A stretch of DNA of 64,000 nt from Dasypus novemcinctus (taxonomy: Eukaryota; Chordata; Mammalia; Cingulata; Dasypodidae), in the NCBI RefSeq assembly GCF_030445035.2, contig NC_080702.1:27539548-27603547 (forward strand). Reading direction: 5' to 3'. Of the stretch, positions 44,344 to 56,308 are shown one piece after another. The position numbers and the translations under genes were made by a program. The notes under the pieces were generated by a model. The model was not told where the DNA came from. It saw only the letters and a list, made by a program, of their open reading frames with translations, and ran no database searches. Every line of letters begins with the position of its first letter. Positions within the stretch are counted from its first letter, which is position 1.

Positions 44344-47300
44344 TCAGGTCGGAGACGGGCGGGCGCGTGCCGAGACCCCTCCCTTCCGCCGTAGCACGAA
44401 GTCTCCGGGGGCAGCTGGGCTCATCGCATAGAAGACGTTGGCATTGTCGGGAATCAGGAGCTCTGGCCGGGGAGGGGGGGACGGTGACGAGAGCGCACAG
44501 CCTCGCCTTGGGCTCACAGAGGGGCTGGCCGACCCCCTGCCATCTTCCCCCCGGGCCTGAATCGCCTTGGGTCCCTCCAGGGCCGAGCCAGCCTCTCCCG
44601 GTCTCATCTTGAACCTGACCCCAGCCGCCCACCCCCAAGCCCGCCCAGCACGCCGGGGCCACGTCCTGCCTTAGGTGCTGGAGCCCGTACCACCCCTGCC
44701 CCACGGCTGGGCAGACTCGGGCCACCCACCCCCCCCGGCCACTTCCACCCCCTCCCCAGGGACCTCGTGATTCTTTCACCTTGACCCCGGACCCCGGCCC
44801 ACTGCCAGCACACGCCAGCCCGTGGCCCGCATGCCACGGGTTTCCGTGGCGCTGCACTCAGCCTCTCTCCAAAGACTGGGCAACCCCCAACCTGCCTCCC
44901 TGTCCTGAGTTTTAAAGCCCTTTGGTGTTGGGAAACGGACTTGGCCCAGTGGTTAGGGCGCCCGTCTACCACATGGGAGGCCCGCGGTTCAAACCCCGGG
45001 CCTCCTTGACCCGTGTGGAGCTGGCCCATGTGCAGTGCTGATGCGCGCAAGGAGTGCCCTGCCACGCAGGGGTGTCCCCCGCGTAGGGGAGCCCCACGCG
45101 CAAGGAGTGCACCCCGTAAGGAGAGCCGCCCAGCGCGAAAGAAAGTACAGCCTGCCCAGGAATGGCGCCGCACACACAGAGAGCTGACACAGCAAGATGA
45201 CGCAACAAAGAGAGACACAGATGCCCGGTGCCACTGACAAGAATGCAAGTGGACACAGAAGAACACACAGAGAATGGACACAGAGAGCAGACAAGGGGGA
45301 AGAGGGGAGAGAAATGGATAAAAAAATAAATCTTAAAAAAAATAATAACCCTTTGGCAGGGAGGAGATATCGCTTGGTGGTTGAGCACCTGCCTCCCATG
45401 TATGAGGTCTCAGGTTCAATCCCCGGTACCTCCAAAAAAAAAAAAATTCGGCCTCTCCCTTCCCAAGTCCAGATAGCTCCCAGATTCCCACCCCATGGCA
45501 GTGCCAAGCCCAGACCCCCTTAGTCTGTCTACCCCTCCGCCCCCACCAAACAACCTCACGGCCTGGCAAACCTAAGCCCGGACAAACATCCCCCTTTTTC
45601 CCGTGCTCTGACCCTGGACAATCTCATTTCCCCGTAAATCCTCGGAAGACAACCCGCTCCGGCACACGGAGCCTGGACAATGTAGCGCAGCTGCCTCCTT
45701 CCCGTGGCCCTTTGCCCGCGCGTGGCCCCGCTGAGTCCTTGGGATTTCAGCCTGCTCCGGGCTGGACCCCACCGCGCAGCCCCACTGCGCTCCGGCCTGG
45801 ACCCGGGTGGGTCCGCCACCCGCCCGGCCACCCCCCCCAAGCCCGGGCTCGGGCCCGCCCCGCTCACCCCTGTTCCCAGGGAGGGCCTGGAAGAGCTGGT
45901 AGCCGGGCGCCCAGGGCTGCGCCACGCCGTGCTTCTGCAAGGCGCGCTGCACCACGCCGGGGGCCTTGTCTTGACTGGTCAGCTGGGAAGGGAGGGCGGG
46001 AGGTGAGGGTCAAGGGCAGGGCCCGCCCTGGCGCCCCGCCGGTCCCCCCGGTGCCTCCGCTCACCAAGATGCTCCGGTACAGGTTCCCGTGGTTGTTGTC
46101 GATGCTGACGCGGATGACACGGGCCTCTGAGCCCTGCTGCCCCGGGCGCGCGGGGCGAGCGTCGCTGAGGGGGCCGGGCAGGTCCAGGCTCGGGGACAGC
46201 TGCAGGAAGCAGGGGGGCTGCAGCCTCGCCCGGCGGCGCGGAGCGAGCCCGTGGGGCCCCGCACGCGACCCAGGCCCGTGTGCATCCACGCGCACACGCC
46301 CACAGCCCGGGGACGCTCAACGAGCGGGCGCGCACATCTGCAACCTCGCCACACACAGGCCTCAGTTACGCAAACAGTTCTCCCCGTGACCCGCAGACAC
46401 CCCTAAACCAAGTTCACCCCTCCGGGAACCCGGGCGCGCACAGCCGCCGTCGGCAAACCGTGGCCAGGAGATCCGTGCGCACGTGTCCCCGCTCACGCCG
46501 CGGGGAGCGCGGCGGGCGAGGGGCCGCGGAGGTCCCCATCTGGGTACCCCACCCCAGGCCGTGGAAGAGGGCCATGGCGACGGATCCCCAGAGGGCTAGG
46601 CAAGTCGTGGCCGGGGGCCACTGTGAACCCGCGCTCACACGTGCACGTGGACTCTGTACCTTGTTGCCGGCGCTTCGCGGTCCCGGGGAGGCCGGGGGGC
46701 TGCTCAGAGGAGTGTCCCCCGCTCTAGGGCTGGAGGGAGGGGACCCTGGAGACAGACTGGGGGAGCAGCAGAGGCCGAGGTGGGCTGGCCGTCCGGACCC
46801 CTGACCCTACCGATGCCTGGGCCGTCCCACCTGCCCGGGGGGCTCACCTGGGGGTAGGGGACGAGGGGTCCCTGGGGCTGCCCCCAGGAGACGAGCCTCT
46901 CTCTCTCGACAGCTTCCTGAGGATAAGGGACCCAGGATGAGGTCGGGGCCAGTCCCGCCCCCTCCGCCCATCTCCCCCACCCCCCCTCCCAAACCACACC
47001 CCCCAAGACTCACGCACTGAGACGCTTGGTGAGGCTGACACCCCGCTGGACCCGCGGGGAGCTGGGACAGGAGGCGGCCGGGGGCTCGATGACCCGGGAG
47101 ACGTGGTAGCTGGGGGATGGGGCGAGGAGAGTCAGCCTCGGCTGGGAGGTGGGTTTTCGGGGGGGGGGGCGGCCAGGAGTTGGGGATCAAGTGTCAGGGA
47201 TCAAGGTGCGGTGGGCAATTATGGCCTCAGGGACTTCTTGGGGGTCCCAGGGGAGATAGAATGATCGGGTTGGCAGGTCAGATGGGAATTCAAAGGATGG

Positions 47301-50300
47301 GAGGGAGGGATGCGGACTTGGCTCAGTGGATAGGGCATCTGCCTACCACACGGGAGGTCCAGGGTTCAAACCCCGGGCCTCCTTGACCCGTGTGGAGCTG
47401 GCCCATGCGCAGCACTGATGCCACGCAGGGGTGTCCCCTGCATAGGGGAGTCCCACGCGCAAGGAGTGCGCCCCATAAGGAGAGCCGCCCAGCGCGAAAG
47501 AAAGTGCAGCCTGCCCAGGAATGGCGCCACACACACGGAGAGCTGACACAACGAGCTGACGCAACAAGCAAGAGGACACCACAAAAAAGAGAGCAAAGGA
47601 TGGGACAGAGGGTCAGCGTGGGGTCAGGGTGAAGGTCAAGGATTGGAGAGAATGAAAGGAAACGCCTGGGAGAACTGAGTCTGGCGGTCAAGTGAGCCTC
47701 GAGGGGCTCGGGGTCAGTTGTCAGAGCTGGCGGGATGGTCGATGATTGGGGTCGGAAGGGTGGCGGCGCAAGTGGGGTCAAGGGTAAGAGAAGGTCACAA
47801 GTTGGGGAAGGAGAGACCGGCTGGATGGGCTGAACAGCCAGGAGAAGGTGAAAAGTCGGAGTCAGAAGGGGTCGGAGGTCGGGGGCCCAGAGGGGGCAGG
47901 CGATGGTGCCAGGTGGCGGGAGGCGGGGGTCCCGGGAGGCGCCGGCGAGTGGCCGGGGGCGGCGGCCGGGCGGTCACCTCTGCTCCTCGCTGAGCTGGCG
48001 CTGGGCGCGCAGGGCGGCCAGGACGGGCGGCCGGGGGCTCAGGCGGTAGCTGCGACAGCGCCGCTGCAGCTGCTGAATGCGGGCCAGGATCTCCCACTCC
48101 TGGGGGGGGGGGCCGGGTAGCCTCTGAGACACCCCCCCCCCCGCAGCCCTGCCCGGCGGCCCCCACCCCCCCGGCCTCCCCTCCTCACCTTCCTGCGCTT
48201 CTCAAAGTTGATGAGGTCCCCCTGGGGTGGCGGGAGGCAAAGTTGGTCAGACCTGGGGGCCTCCGGGGTCAAGGGTCAGGGTGGGGGGGGAGGGGAGCTT
48301 GGGAGGCCGGGGAGTTGGGGGCACACCTCGAGCACGTCGGGCAGCGCCGCGTCCAGCATGACCAGGTCGGTGAGGAAGGTGCCGAGGTAGGGCACGGGAC
48401 CTGGGGGTGGCTTCGCCCCCAGAGCCCCGGTCACTTCCGGTGGTCGCTGACCCCCCCACTCACCCCCCCCCCGGGGCTTCTCTCCGAGGGTCTCGCCTGT
48501 CCCCCACCCCAGACAGCTTGGCTCACTGCGGACAGGCCTCCTGGGGGTGTGTCTTCCACGTAGGGTCCCTCGCTGGCCTCCTGCTGGGGGGGGGGGGAGA
48601 TCTGAGAGCCTGGGGGGGGGAGAAGCCTTGAGACCCACCATGCCCGCCCCTGTGTCGCCCGTCCCAAGCCAGCTGCACCCAGGGGAAACGTGGAGGGGGG
48701 AGGGCGGCAGAGCAGCAGCCAGGGGCGGCCAGCAGGGCATGATGGGAAGCGGGGACTGGGGGATGCGGTCGCCCCCCCCCACAGGGCAGGTGCACAGGGA
48801 GGACGTCCCCAGTTGTCCCTAGCTAAATCCCGCCTCCCCGGCCTCGCTCGGACATTTTGGCATCATAGTGGCCATTTACTGCGGGCGTCGACCCATTTGC
48901 GCAATGTCCAGTGCTCCCTGGGACAGCGCACAGTAGGCGCTTAACGCAGGGCTCCTTGTCATTCGAGTCACCCACCAATATTGACTGAGCGCCTACTGTG
49001 TGCCGGACCCCGTCCTGCGCTCTGGGGACACAGCAGTGGACGAAACAATCAAAAACTCGCGCAGGAAAGGTGTGACTTCATCAAAGGGTCAAGCCACGGA
49101 AGTTGATATTGTAGTTGGGTTTCCACAATTAATAAAAAAGAGAGACTGAGAAGACAGAGGGGCAAGGGGAGCCGCTGTGGCTCAGTGGTTGAGCGCCGGC
49201 TTCCCACACAGGAGGTCCCCGGTTCGGTTCCCGGTGCCTCCTAAAAACAATCAACAATAAAAAAAACAAGAAGCAAACACACGGAAGCGGACTTGGCCCA
49301 ATGGATAGAGCGTCCACCTACCCTATGCAGGGTCCAGGGTTCAAACCCCGGGCCTCCTGACCCGTGTGGAGCTGGCCCATGCGCAGTGCTGATGCACGCA
49401 AGGAGTGCCCTGCCACGCAGGGGTGTCCCCCACATAGGGGAGCCCCACGTGCAAGGAGTGCACCCCGTAAGGAGAGCCGCCCAGCGCGAAGGAAAGTGCA
49501 GCCTGCCCAGGAATGGCGCCGCACACACGGAGAGCTGACACAACAAGATGACGCAACAAAGAGAGACACAGATTCCCAGTGCCTCTGATAAGGGTAGAAG
49601 TGGTCACAGAAGAACACACAGCGAATGGACACAGAGAGCAGACAACTGGCGGGGGGGGGGAAGAAATAAATAAAAAGTCTTAAAAAAAACACAACAACTC
49701 AGGGCGGCCTACGTGGCTCAGTGGTTGAGCGCCCGCTTCCCACATACAAGGTCCTGGGTTCACTCCCTGGCCCCAGTACCTCAAAAAAAAAAACAAACCA
49801 CAGTGACAAGTAAATGCCATATGTGATCTTGGGTGGGATCTCATAATGTAGAAGAAAAGCCATTAATGAGACATGTGGAAAAAAAACTGATATAGAGACT
49901 GTAAACTTAAGGTCAATGTCAAACTTCTTGAAAAAAGTGGTACCTGTGATTTAAGGTGGTTATATGAATGAATATCCCATTTTTAGGAAATGTATCTGGC
50001 AGTATTAGGTTTTCAAGGAGCGGGAAGCATACAGACTACACTTGGGTGTCCAGAAAATGAATTGATAGGTGGTTGGGTGGACAGGTGGACAGATGGACTG
50101 ATAGAGCAACTGTGGAAAAAATGTTAAACTTGGTAGATCTGGGTGTCTGGGGTGGGGTTAGGTTAGAGTTCTCCTGTGTGCGTTTTCTACTACTTTTATC
50201 CTGTCTTGTAAATTTGAAATATGAAATATTCCAAAGTGGAAAAAAAAAAAAGATGTAACACCATGACACCCAGTGACAAGTGCAATAAAACAGGGTGAGG

Positions 50301-53300
50301 GGCTCCGGAGGGTCTCTCCCAGGAGGAAAAGAGCTGCAGGATGTGAGGAAGCAAGTCACACACTTATCTTGAGGGGTAAAGAATGTTCTAGAGGGAAGCG
50401 GATTCGGCTCAACTGATAGAGTGTCTGCCTACCATATGGGAGGTCCAGGGTTCAAACCCAGGGCCTCCTTGACCCGTGTGGAGCTGGCCCACGCGCAGTG
50501 CTGATGCGCGCAAGGAGTGCCCTGCCACGCAGGGGTGTCCCCTGCACACAGGAGTCCCACACGCAAGGAGTGCGCCCCACAAGGAGAGCCACCTTGTGCA
50601 AAAACAGCACAGCCTGCCCAGGAGTGGCACCGCACACAGGGAGAGCTGACGCAGCCAGATGATGCAACAAAAAATACACAGAATCCTGGTGCTGCTGACA
50701 AAAATGCAAGCGCACACAGAAGAACACACAGCGAATGGACTCAGAGCAGACAAGGGGGGGGATTAAAAAAAAATCTTTAAAAAAGAATGTTCTAGACTCT
50801 AATAGGCATGGAGGATATGTGGGAAAACTGTACTTCATGCGTGATTTTTCTGTAAACCTAAAACAGCACTAAAAGATAAAATTAAAAGCTCCCAGCTCAG
50901 GGAATAGGATTTGGGATTCGCACCCAGAACCAGCACCGGCTGGGAATTTCAGACTTGCCCACCGTGAGCCAGTTTTGTGGGCACGTTTAGATTCGCTTCT
51001 CGAGGGAAAGTTCCCAGCTCAGCCTTTCTTCGCCATTTGCGGTGACTCTGGCCTTGGGTGCCCTTTTCCTTGGGCCTTCTCATATTTGTTCAACGAGTAG
51101 GTAAGGCAGGCACCGACAAGGAGCTATGGGAGGGGCGGCGGGGGCAGCGGCAACGCTCTCCAGCCGCCCTTCAACAAAGGAAAGGTTGTTCCTGAGCTGG
51201 AGGGAACGACCTGGGAACGTCAGGGGGACGAGGTGGACGTGCTTCCCGGGCCCTGGAATCTTGGAATGCCCCTCCCGGGGCCGTCCCTACCTGGGAAAGC
51301 ATCTCCCGGCTGCTGAGGTGGTTGTTCTCATCGGAGAAAATCTGCGAAATTTTCCGGAAGGTGGATAACAGTTCCCTGTTGGGGGTGGGGGCAGAGAGGG
51401 AACAGGGGTCAGTGGGCTCAGGGCTGGGGAGGAAGTCCCTCCCCCAGCGCCCCCCCCCCCCCAGCTCACCGGCTCACGGCACCCCAGCTGCGTTTGAGCC
51501 GGTAGATGGGGTTAGACTGTAGGGTGGACAGGATGGCGCGCAAGGAGGAGAAGTTCCGCAGTTCTCGGCAGTGCTGGGGTGGGGGGGCATTGGTCACACC
51601 CCACCTCCATTTGGTCCCCCAGGCGTGGCCCCGCGATGTCAGAGCTCACCCAGCATCCGCTGAGCTACCAAGACCCAGCCTCCCCGCCCACTCCAGAGCC
51701 TCTCTCCCTCCCCTCCCCCCCAGGCCCAGCAGCCCTCACCCCCAGCCGCCCCCCAAACCTGCATCTCCCCTCTCCCCATCGCCCTGGGCCCTAGAGCAGC
51801 CCGCAGCACCCCTCCTGGGCCCAGACCCCTCCTTCCTGAACCCTTCTCAGCCTAGGGTATCAGTTTTTCTCAGACTCCGCCCCCCACGCCCCCCATTCCC
51901 CTCACATCCTTTGCCCCTCCCCTCAGCTCTCTCTGGGGCACCCATTTCTCCTTCTTCCTGCCTTCCCTGAGGCCCCCGAGCATCCCCTATCCAACCCCTT
52001 TAGGGAGCCGTACCCCATCCTTGGCTTCCCCCCCCATCCCCTGGCTTCCCCCCCATCCCCTGGCTTTCTCCCAATCTCTTGGCTTTCTACCCCGCATCTC
52101 TTGGCTTTCTCCCCCCCACCTCTTGGCTTTCTCCCCCGTCCCTTGGCTCCCCCCCATCCCTTGGCTCCCCCCCATCCCTTGGCTTTCCCCCCCATCCCCT
52201 GGCTTCTCCCCCCCGCCCATCCCCTGGCTTTCTCCCAATCTCTTGGCTTTCTACCCCGCATCTCTTGGCTTTCTCCCCTCCACCTCTTGGCTTTCTCCCC
52301 CCGTCCCTTGGCTCCCCCCCATCCCTTGGCTTCCCCCCCATCCTTTGGCTCCCCCCATCCCTTGGCTTTCCCCCCCATCCCCTGGCTTCCCCCCCATCCC
52401 TTGGCTTTCTCCCCCCATCCCTTGGCTTTCTCCCCCCATCCCCTGGCTTTCTCCCCCCCACCTCTTGGCTTTCTCCCCCCCATCCCCTGGCTTTCCCCCC
52501 TCATCCCTTGGCTTTCTCCCCACCCCCACCCCTTGGCTTTCTCCCCCCCACCTCTTGGCTTTCTCCCCCCACCCCTTGGCTTTCTCCCCCTCATACCCTG
52601 GCTTTCCCCCCCCCCCCATCCCTTGGCTTTCCCCCTTCATCCCTTGGCTTTCTCCCCACCCCCACTCCTTGGCTTTCTCTCCCCCACCCCTTGGCTTTCT
52701 CCCCCCCCACCTCTTGGCTTTCTCCCCCCCATCCCTTGGCTTCCCCCCCATCCCTTGGCTTTCTCCCCCCCATCTCCTGGCTTTCTCCCCCCCATCTCCT
52801 GGCTTTCTTCCCCCCATTCCCCGGCTTCCCCCCCATCCCTTGGCTTTCTCCCCCCCATCCCTTGGCTTTCTCCCCCCATCCCTTGGCTTCCCCCCCCATC
52901 CCTTGGCTTCCCCCCCCATCCCTTGGCTTTCTTCCCCCCATCCCCTGGCTTTCTCCCCCCCCCCATCCCCTGGCTTTCTCCCCCCCCATCCCTTGGCTTT
53001 CTCCCCCCCCATCCCTTGGCTTTCTCCCCCCATCCCTTGGCTTCCCCCCCCATCCCTTGGCTTTCTCCCCCCCCATCCCTTGGCTTTCTCCCCCCCCATC
53101 CCTTGGCTTTCTCCCCCCATCCCTTGGCTTCCCCCCCATCCCTTGGCTTCCCCCCCCCATCCCTTGGCTTTCTTCCCCCCCATCCCCTGGCTTTCTCCCC
53201 CCATCCCCTGGCTTTCTCCCCCAATCCCACCCTCTTACCCCAGCATCCCTCTGCTGTCCCAGGCCCCCATCCCAACTCTTCCCCCATTCCCGGATCAGGG

Positions 53301-53836
53301 TCCCTTCCCCTTGCCAGTCTGAGGGACCTTGGCCCAGGTGCGGGGGGGGGGGGGCCTGCATGTCCCCTCACCCCCACCCCGGCCCCTCCCGCCACACGAA
53401 CCTGTGCTATGCGGATCCACTTCTCCAGCCGCTGCGCCCTCTGCGGGGCGGCCAGGCCGGGCGCCCCGAGCACCGAGCCCAGCACGCAGCCGGTGACCCG
53501 GTTGAACTGGGCCACGGTGGCGCGCACGGTGGGAGCGCTGCTCGCCGCCCCGGGCCGGTCCCGCTGCGACCACACGGCGCCCAGGCACTCGCAGGGCCGC
53601 ACCCGCGAGAAGAGCTCCTGTGCAGGGAGAGGAGGAGAGGCGGGTCTCAGTGGACCCCGTCGCCGCCCCTCCCCCCAAGCCGCAAGGCCGCGGCCCGGGG
53701 CCTCACCACGTCCAGCAGAGTCAGCTGCTCGGCCACCTCATCGGCGTGGAAGTCCAGCAGCTTCGGGCCACTGGGCGCCAGTTCCTCTTCTTCCTCACAG
53801 CCCCCCGGGGAGATGGGGTCCGGAGCCTGGGTAGCT
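44344..53836 (-). CDS. RGL3: RGL3, Ral guanine nucleotide exchange factor, 3' two-thirds
   Basis: RalGDS-family exchange factor that links Ras to Ral. Fourteen coding exons: 53836-53707, 53617-53402, 51573-51470, 51375-51291, 48583-48527, 48410-48327, 48221-48189, 48099-47978, 47109-47014, 46916-46848, 46756-46660, 46199-46065, 45982-45868 and 44462-44344. The frame is continuous and gives about 486 residues. The RasGEF (CDC25) domain is marked by [57 protein letters not shown] and [20 protein letters not shown] Ser/Pro-rich linker follows, then the Ras-association domain ([50 protein letters not shown]). The N-terminal RasGEF-N exons are not seen up to 64 kb. Acceptors at 48583 (or 48580) and 48410 (or 48446) are ambiguous. 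Confidence 0.94.
44930..45345 (+). repeat. DAS-type SINE in the last RGL3 intron
   Basis: Full head, body and tail; opposite in orientation to RGL3. Confidence 0.9.
45357..45446 (+). repeat. Short tRNA-only SINE
   Basis: ATATCGCTTGGTGGTTGAGC head and CAGGTTCAATCCCC B box, then poly-A. Confidence 0.8.
47308..47592 (+). repeat. DAS-type SINE, 3' shortened
   Basis: Inserted in an RGL3 intron with target-site duplication AAAGGATGGGA on both sides; the usual (AAATA)n tail is missing. Confidence 0.88.
48860..49080 (+). repeat. Ancient mammalian repeat fragment
   Basis: TGACTGAGCGCCTACTGTGT, GCCGGACCCCGTCCTGCGC and GGGGACACAGCAGTGGACGA, a pattern also seen near 25.43 kb. Confidence 0.5.
49166..49275 (+). 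repeat. Short tRNA-only SINE
   Basis: CGCTGTGGCTCAGTGGTTGA head and CCGGTTCGGTTCCC B box. Confidence 0.8.
49280..49698 (+). repeat. DAS-type SINE, full length
   Basis: Complete copy in an RGL3 intron, directly after a short SINE. Confidence 0.9.
49700..49797 (+). repeat. Short tRNA-only SINE
   Basis: CTACGTGGCTCAGTGGTTGA head, then GGGTTCACTCCCTGG and poly-A. Confidence 0.78.
49798..50390 (+). repeat. Old L1-like 3' sequence, left part
   Basis: CCCATTTTTAGGAAATGTAT and GAATTGATAGGTGG match the tone of old L1 3' ends. It is interrupted by the next SINE and resumes at 50783. Confidence 0.5.
50391..50782 (+). repeat. DAS-type SINE in an L1 tail
   Basis: Complete copy with 15-bp duplication AAAGAATGTTCTAGA on both sides. 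Confidence 0.92.
50783..50890 (+). repeat. L1 3' end (L1MA/MB-like)
   Basis: GTGATTTTTCTGTAAACCTA then AAACAGCACTAAAAGATAAA, the classic terminal motif of older mammalian L1s. Confidence 0.7.
51990..53230 (-). repeat. 21-25-bp minisatellite in RGL3 intron
   Basis: More than 50 copies of TTGGCTTTCTCCCCCCCATC-like units, with variants that drop TTTCT or alter the C run. On the RGL3 sense strand the unit is G-rich (GGGGGGAGAAAGCCAAGGGA). Open frames of up to 631 codons across it have no family signal beyond the repeat. Confidence 0.95.
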
Positions 53837-53889
53837 CTGGGAAGTCCTCGAGGGAGAATTAGAGGGTGGGGTGTAAACTCAGTAATTCA

Positions 53890-54074
53890 GTACCCGCCCC
53901 CCAGCCAGGGAAGTACTATGATTTACACACACTGGACAGGTGGGGAAACTGAAGCAAGGAGCAATTCGCCCTAGATCACGCCTTCAGGCAACGGCAGGGA
54001 CTCAAAGCTGGGGCTGGAAAAGCGAGTTTTATGATTTCGAGATTGTATGAGGATGCGCCCTCAGCCCTCTTCTT
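53890..54074. repeat. MIR/L2-like fragment
   Basis: GGTGGGGAAACTGAAGCAAG and CACGCCTTCAGGCAACGGCA follow an old SINE 3' order. Confidence 0.4.
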
Positions 54075-54225
54075 TGAGGGAGGCATGGTGTAATTTTGTG
54101 GTTAAGGTCAGATGGTGTCAAGTTCAAATCCAGACTTGTCCATATGTTTAACTTCTCTGTGCCTTAGTTTCCCTATCTAGATTTTTTTTTTAATTAAATG
54201 AGACCATGCATACCAGACTGACAAA
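54075..54225 (+). repeat. MIR SINE
   Basis: GGCATGGTGTAATTTTGTGG, TTCAAATCCAGACTTGTCC, TTTAACTTCTCTGTGCCTTA, AATTAAATGAGACCATGCA. Confidence 0.7.
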
Positions 54226-55172
54226 AAATGCCCAGGAAATATTAGGGATGATTTTTAATTCCAGTGGGGTGCAATGGTACTGCCCCCTAGGGGACACTGT
54301 GGAAGTTTCTACAGTTGTTTTTTGTTTCAAGTTGGGGTGGGGTGGGGCTGGATACTGGGGTTCCTGCCACATGGGGGCAGACTTGCCCAGTGAAGATTCA
54401 TGCCACTGGCTTCCAACTGTCCCTCCAACATTCTCGTCCTTGCAAAACCCGCTTCTGCACCTCAAACCTGTCCTGCTCATGCACTCCAACTATTGTGGCC
54501 CCAGGAAAGCAAAGGGGGTGAAAAGTCTGGCGTCTGGACTTTGTTTGGCTTGGAATTTGCAAGGGTCATTCACCACTTTGCAAACCAACGTCAGGAACGG
54601 CTGTGCGGCTATGAGACCCCCACATCGGTTTCATCTTATTTGTTTCTCTTTTGAATCACAGTTATGGCATCCTATTCTTATTATTTGAATTATCTTTGTC
54701 CTTTCAGCTCTCTGACCTTCATTTCAGAGCAGGGCAGGTGGCATTGCAAAATATTAGTTTTAACCATTGGGGGGAAAAAATTGCCCCTTTATCTAAGCAC
54801 GGCTTTAGATTTTACAGCAAATGGGGGGGTTGAGGAAGAGAAAAGAGGAACAGGGCATGTGATGCCAGACAGAAGCAAACAGGTAAAACCGGAAGAACTG
54901 GGGGCATTGCTCTGGAAAAATGATTGATCTTTTTTTTCTAATGCCATTAAAAAAAAGATGAAGGGGACCCGGGACACTCACAAAATGATGATGATGGACA
55001 ACACTCATCCCCCAAAACGTAGAGCAAGAGCGCTCTATCCATCTGCCCTGTGGTAGATTGATCTAAGCCCCCTCTCAATTAGAGGCTGAGTGGGCACCCC
55101 AGAATCCTCAAGACAGAAGAAACAACAAACATAAGGGGGGCAGTGCAAGCATGGATTAAAGTAGACTTATTA
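54226..55172. other. RGL3 intron, no exon or clear repeat seen
   Basis: AT-balanced unique-looking sequence. Short open frames only. Confidence 0.4.
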
Positions 55173-55590
55173 TTGGGAAGTGGACTTGGCCCAGTGGTTA
55201 GGGCGTCCGTCTACCATATGGGAGGTCCGCGGTTCAAACCCCGGGCCTCCTTGACCCGTGTGGAGCTGGCCCACGCGCAGTGCTGATGCGTGCAAGGAGT
55301 GCCCTGCCACGCAAGGTGTCCCCCGCATAGGGGAGCCCAAAGCGCAAGGAGTGCGCCCGTAAGGAGAGCCGCCCAGCGCGAAAGAGAGTGCAGCCTGCCC
55401 AGGAATGGCGCCGCCCACACGGAGAGCTGACACAATGAGAAGACGCAACAAAAAGAAACACAGATTCCCATGCCGCTGACAACAGAAGCAGACAAAGAAG
55501 ACGCAGCAAACAGACACAGAGAACAGACAACTGGGGTGGGGGTGGGGAAGGGCAGAGAAATAAATAAATAAATAAATCTTAAGGGAAAAA
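55173..55590 (+). repeat. DAS-type SINE, full length
   Basis: Complete copy with duplication AAAGTAGACTTAT on both sides. Confidence 0.92.
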
Positions 55591-55934
55591 AAGTAGACTT
55601 ATGATTATTCTAGTAACGGAAGAACTTATAGCAGTGATATAAAGGCAGCGGTCACCAGAGGTTCTGAGGGAAGGGAGAAGGAAGAATAGGTGCAATTTGG
55701 GGAATTTGGGGGACATTGGGATTGTTCTGCATGATACTGCAAAACAATTACACATTTTGTCATAACTTACAAAATTGTGTGGTGCAAAGTGTCAACTATA
55801 ATGTAAACTAGAGAACAAGCCAACGCTTCACTGTGTATTCCTCAATTGTAACAAATGTACCAAACTAATGAAAGATGTTGTTAATAGGGGGAAATGTAAG
55901 AGGAGGCAGGGGTGGGGTATATGGGAATCTCCTA
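55591..55934 (+). repeat. L1-like 3' tail
   Basis: GCAGCGGTCACCAGAGGTTC, AACAAATGTACCAAACTAAT, TGTTGTTAATAGGGGG and GGGTATATGGGAATCTCC are L1 3'-UTR hallmarks. Confidence 0.65.
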
Positions 55935-56048
55935 TATATTTTCTTTCTTTTCTTTTTCTTTTTTCTTTTTAGGTACTGGGGGCCAGGGCCTCATATGTAG
56001 GAAATGTGGAAAAACATAGCTCAAGCACTGAGCTTCATCGGTTCCCCT
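55935..56048 (-). repeat. Short tRNA-only SINE, reverse, degraded
   Basis: T-rich start, GGTACTGGGGGCCAGGGCC, CTCAAGCACTGAGCTTCATC. Confidence 0.55.
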
Positions 56049-56054
56049 AAATTG

Positions 56055-56247
56055 CTTTCTTCATTTGTTTTCTTTTTATTTTGTGTGCGTGCTTTTTGTT
56101 CTCTTATTTCTATTTTTTCCTCTCTTTTTTCTTTCATTTGCTTTGCTTGTTGTTTGTTTTTGTATTTTAGGAGGCACCAGGGACCAAACCTGGGACCTCC
56201 TGTGTGGGAAGCAGGCACTCAACCTTTGGAACCATAGCCACTCCCCT
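56055..56247 (-). repeat. Short tRNA-only SINE, reverse, with long T-rich tail
   Basis: GAGGCACCAGGGACCAAACC and GGGAAGCAGGCACTCAACC on the plus strand, preceded by a T-rich stretch. Confidence 0.65.
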
Positions 56248-56308
56248 CCCCTATATTTTTTATGTAACTTTTATGTAATCTAAAATTTCTTTAAAAATAA
56301 AGAAAAAA

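Noticed and set aside
44930-45015. tRNA gene at a SINE head
   Set aside because: A and B boxes are present, but acceptor and anticodon stems are not intact and an identical head recurs in all SINE copies.
52079-53974. 631-codon plus-strand open frame
   Set aside because: Follows the C-rich RGL3 minisatellite and then runs antisense through RGL3 exons; not a gene.
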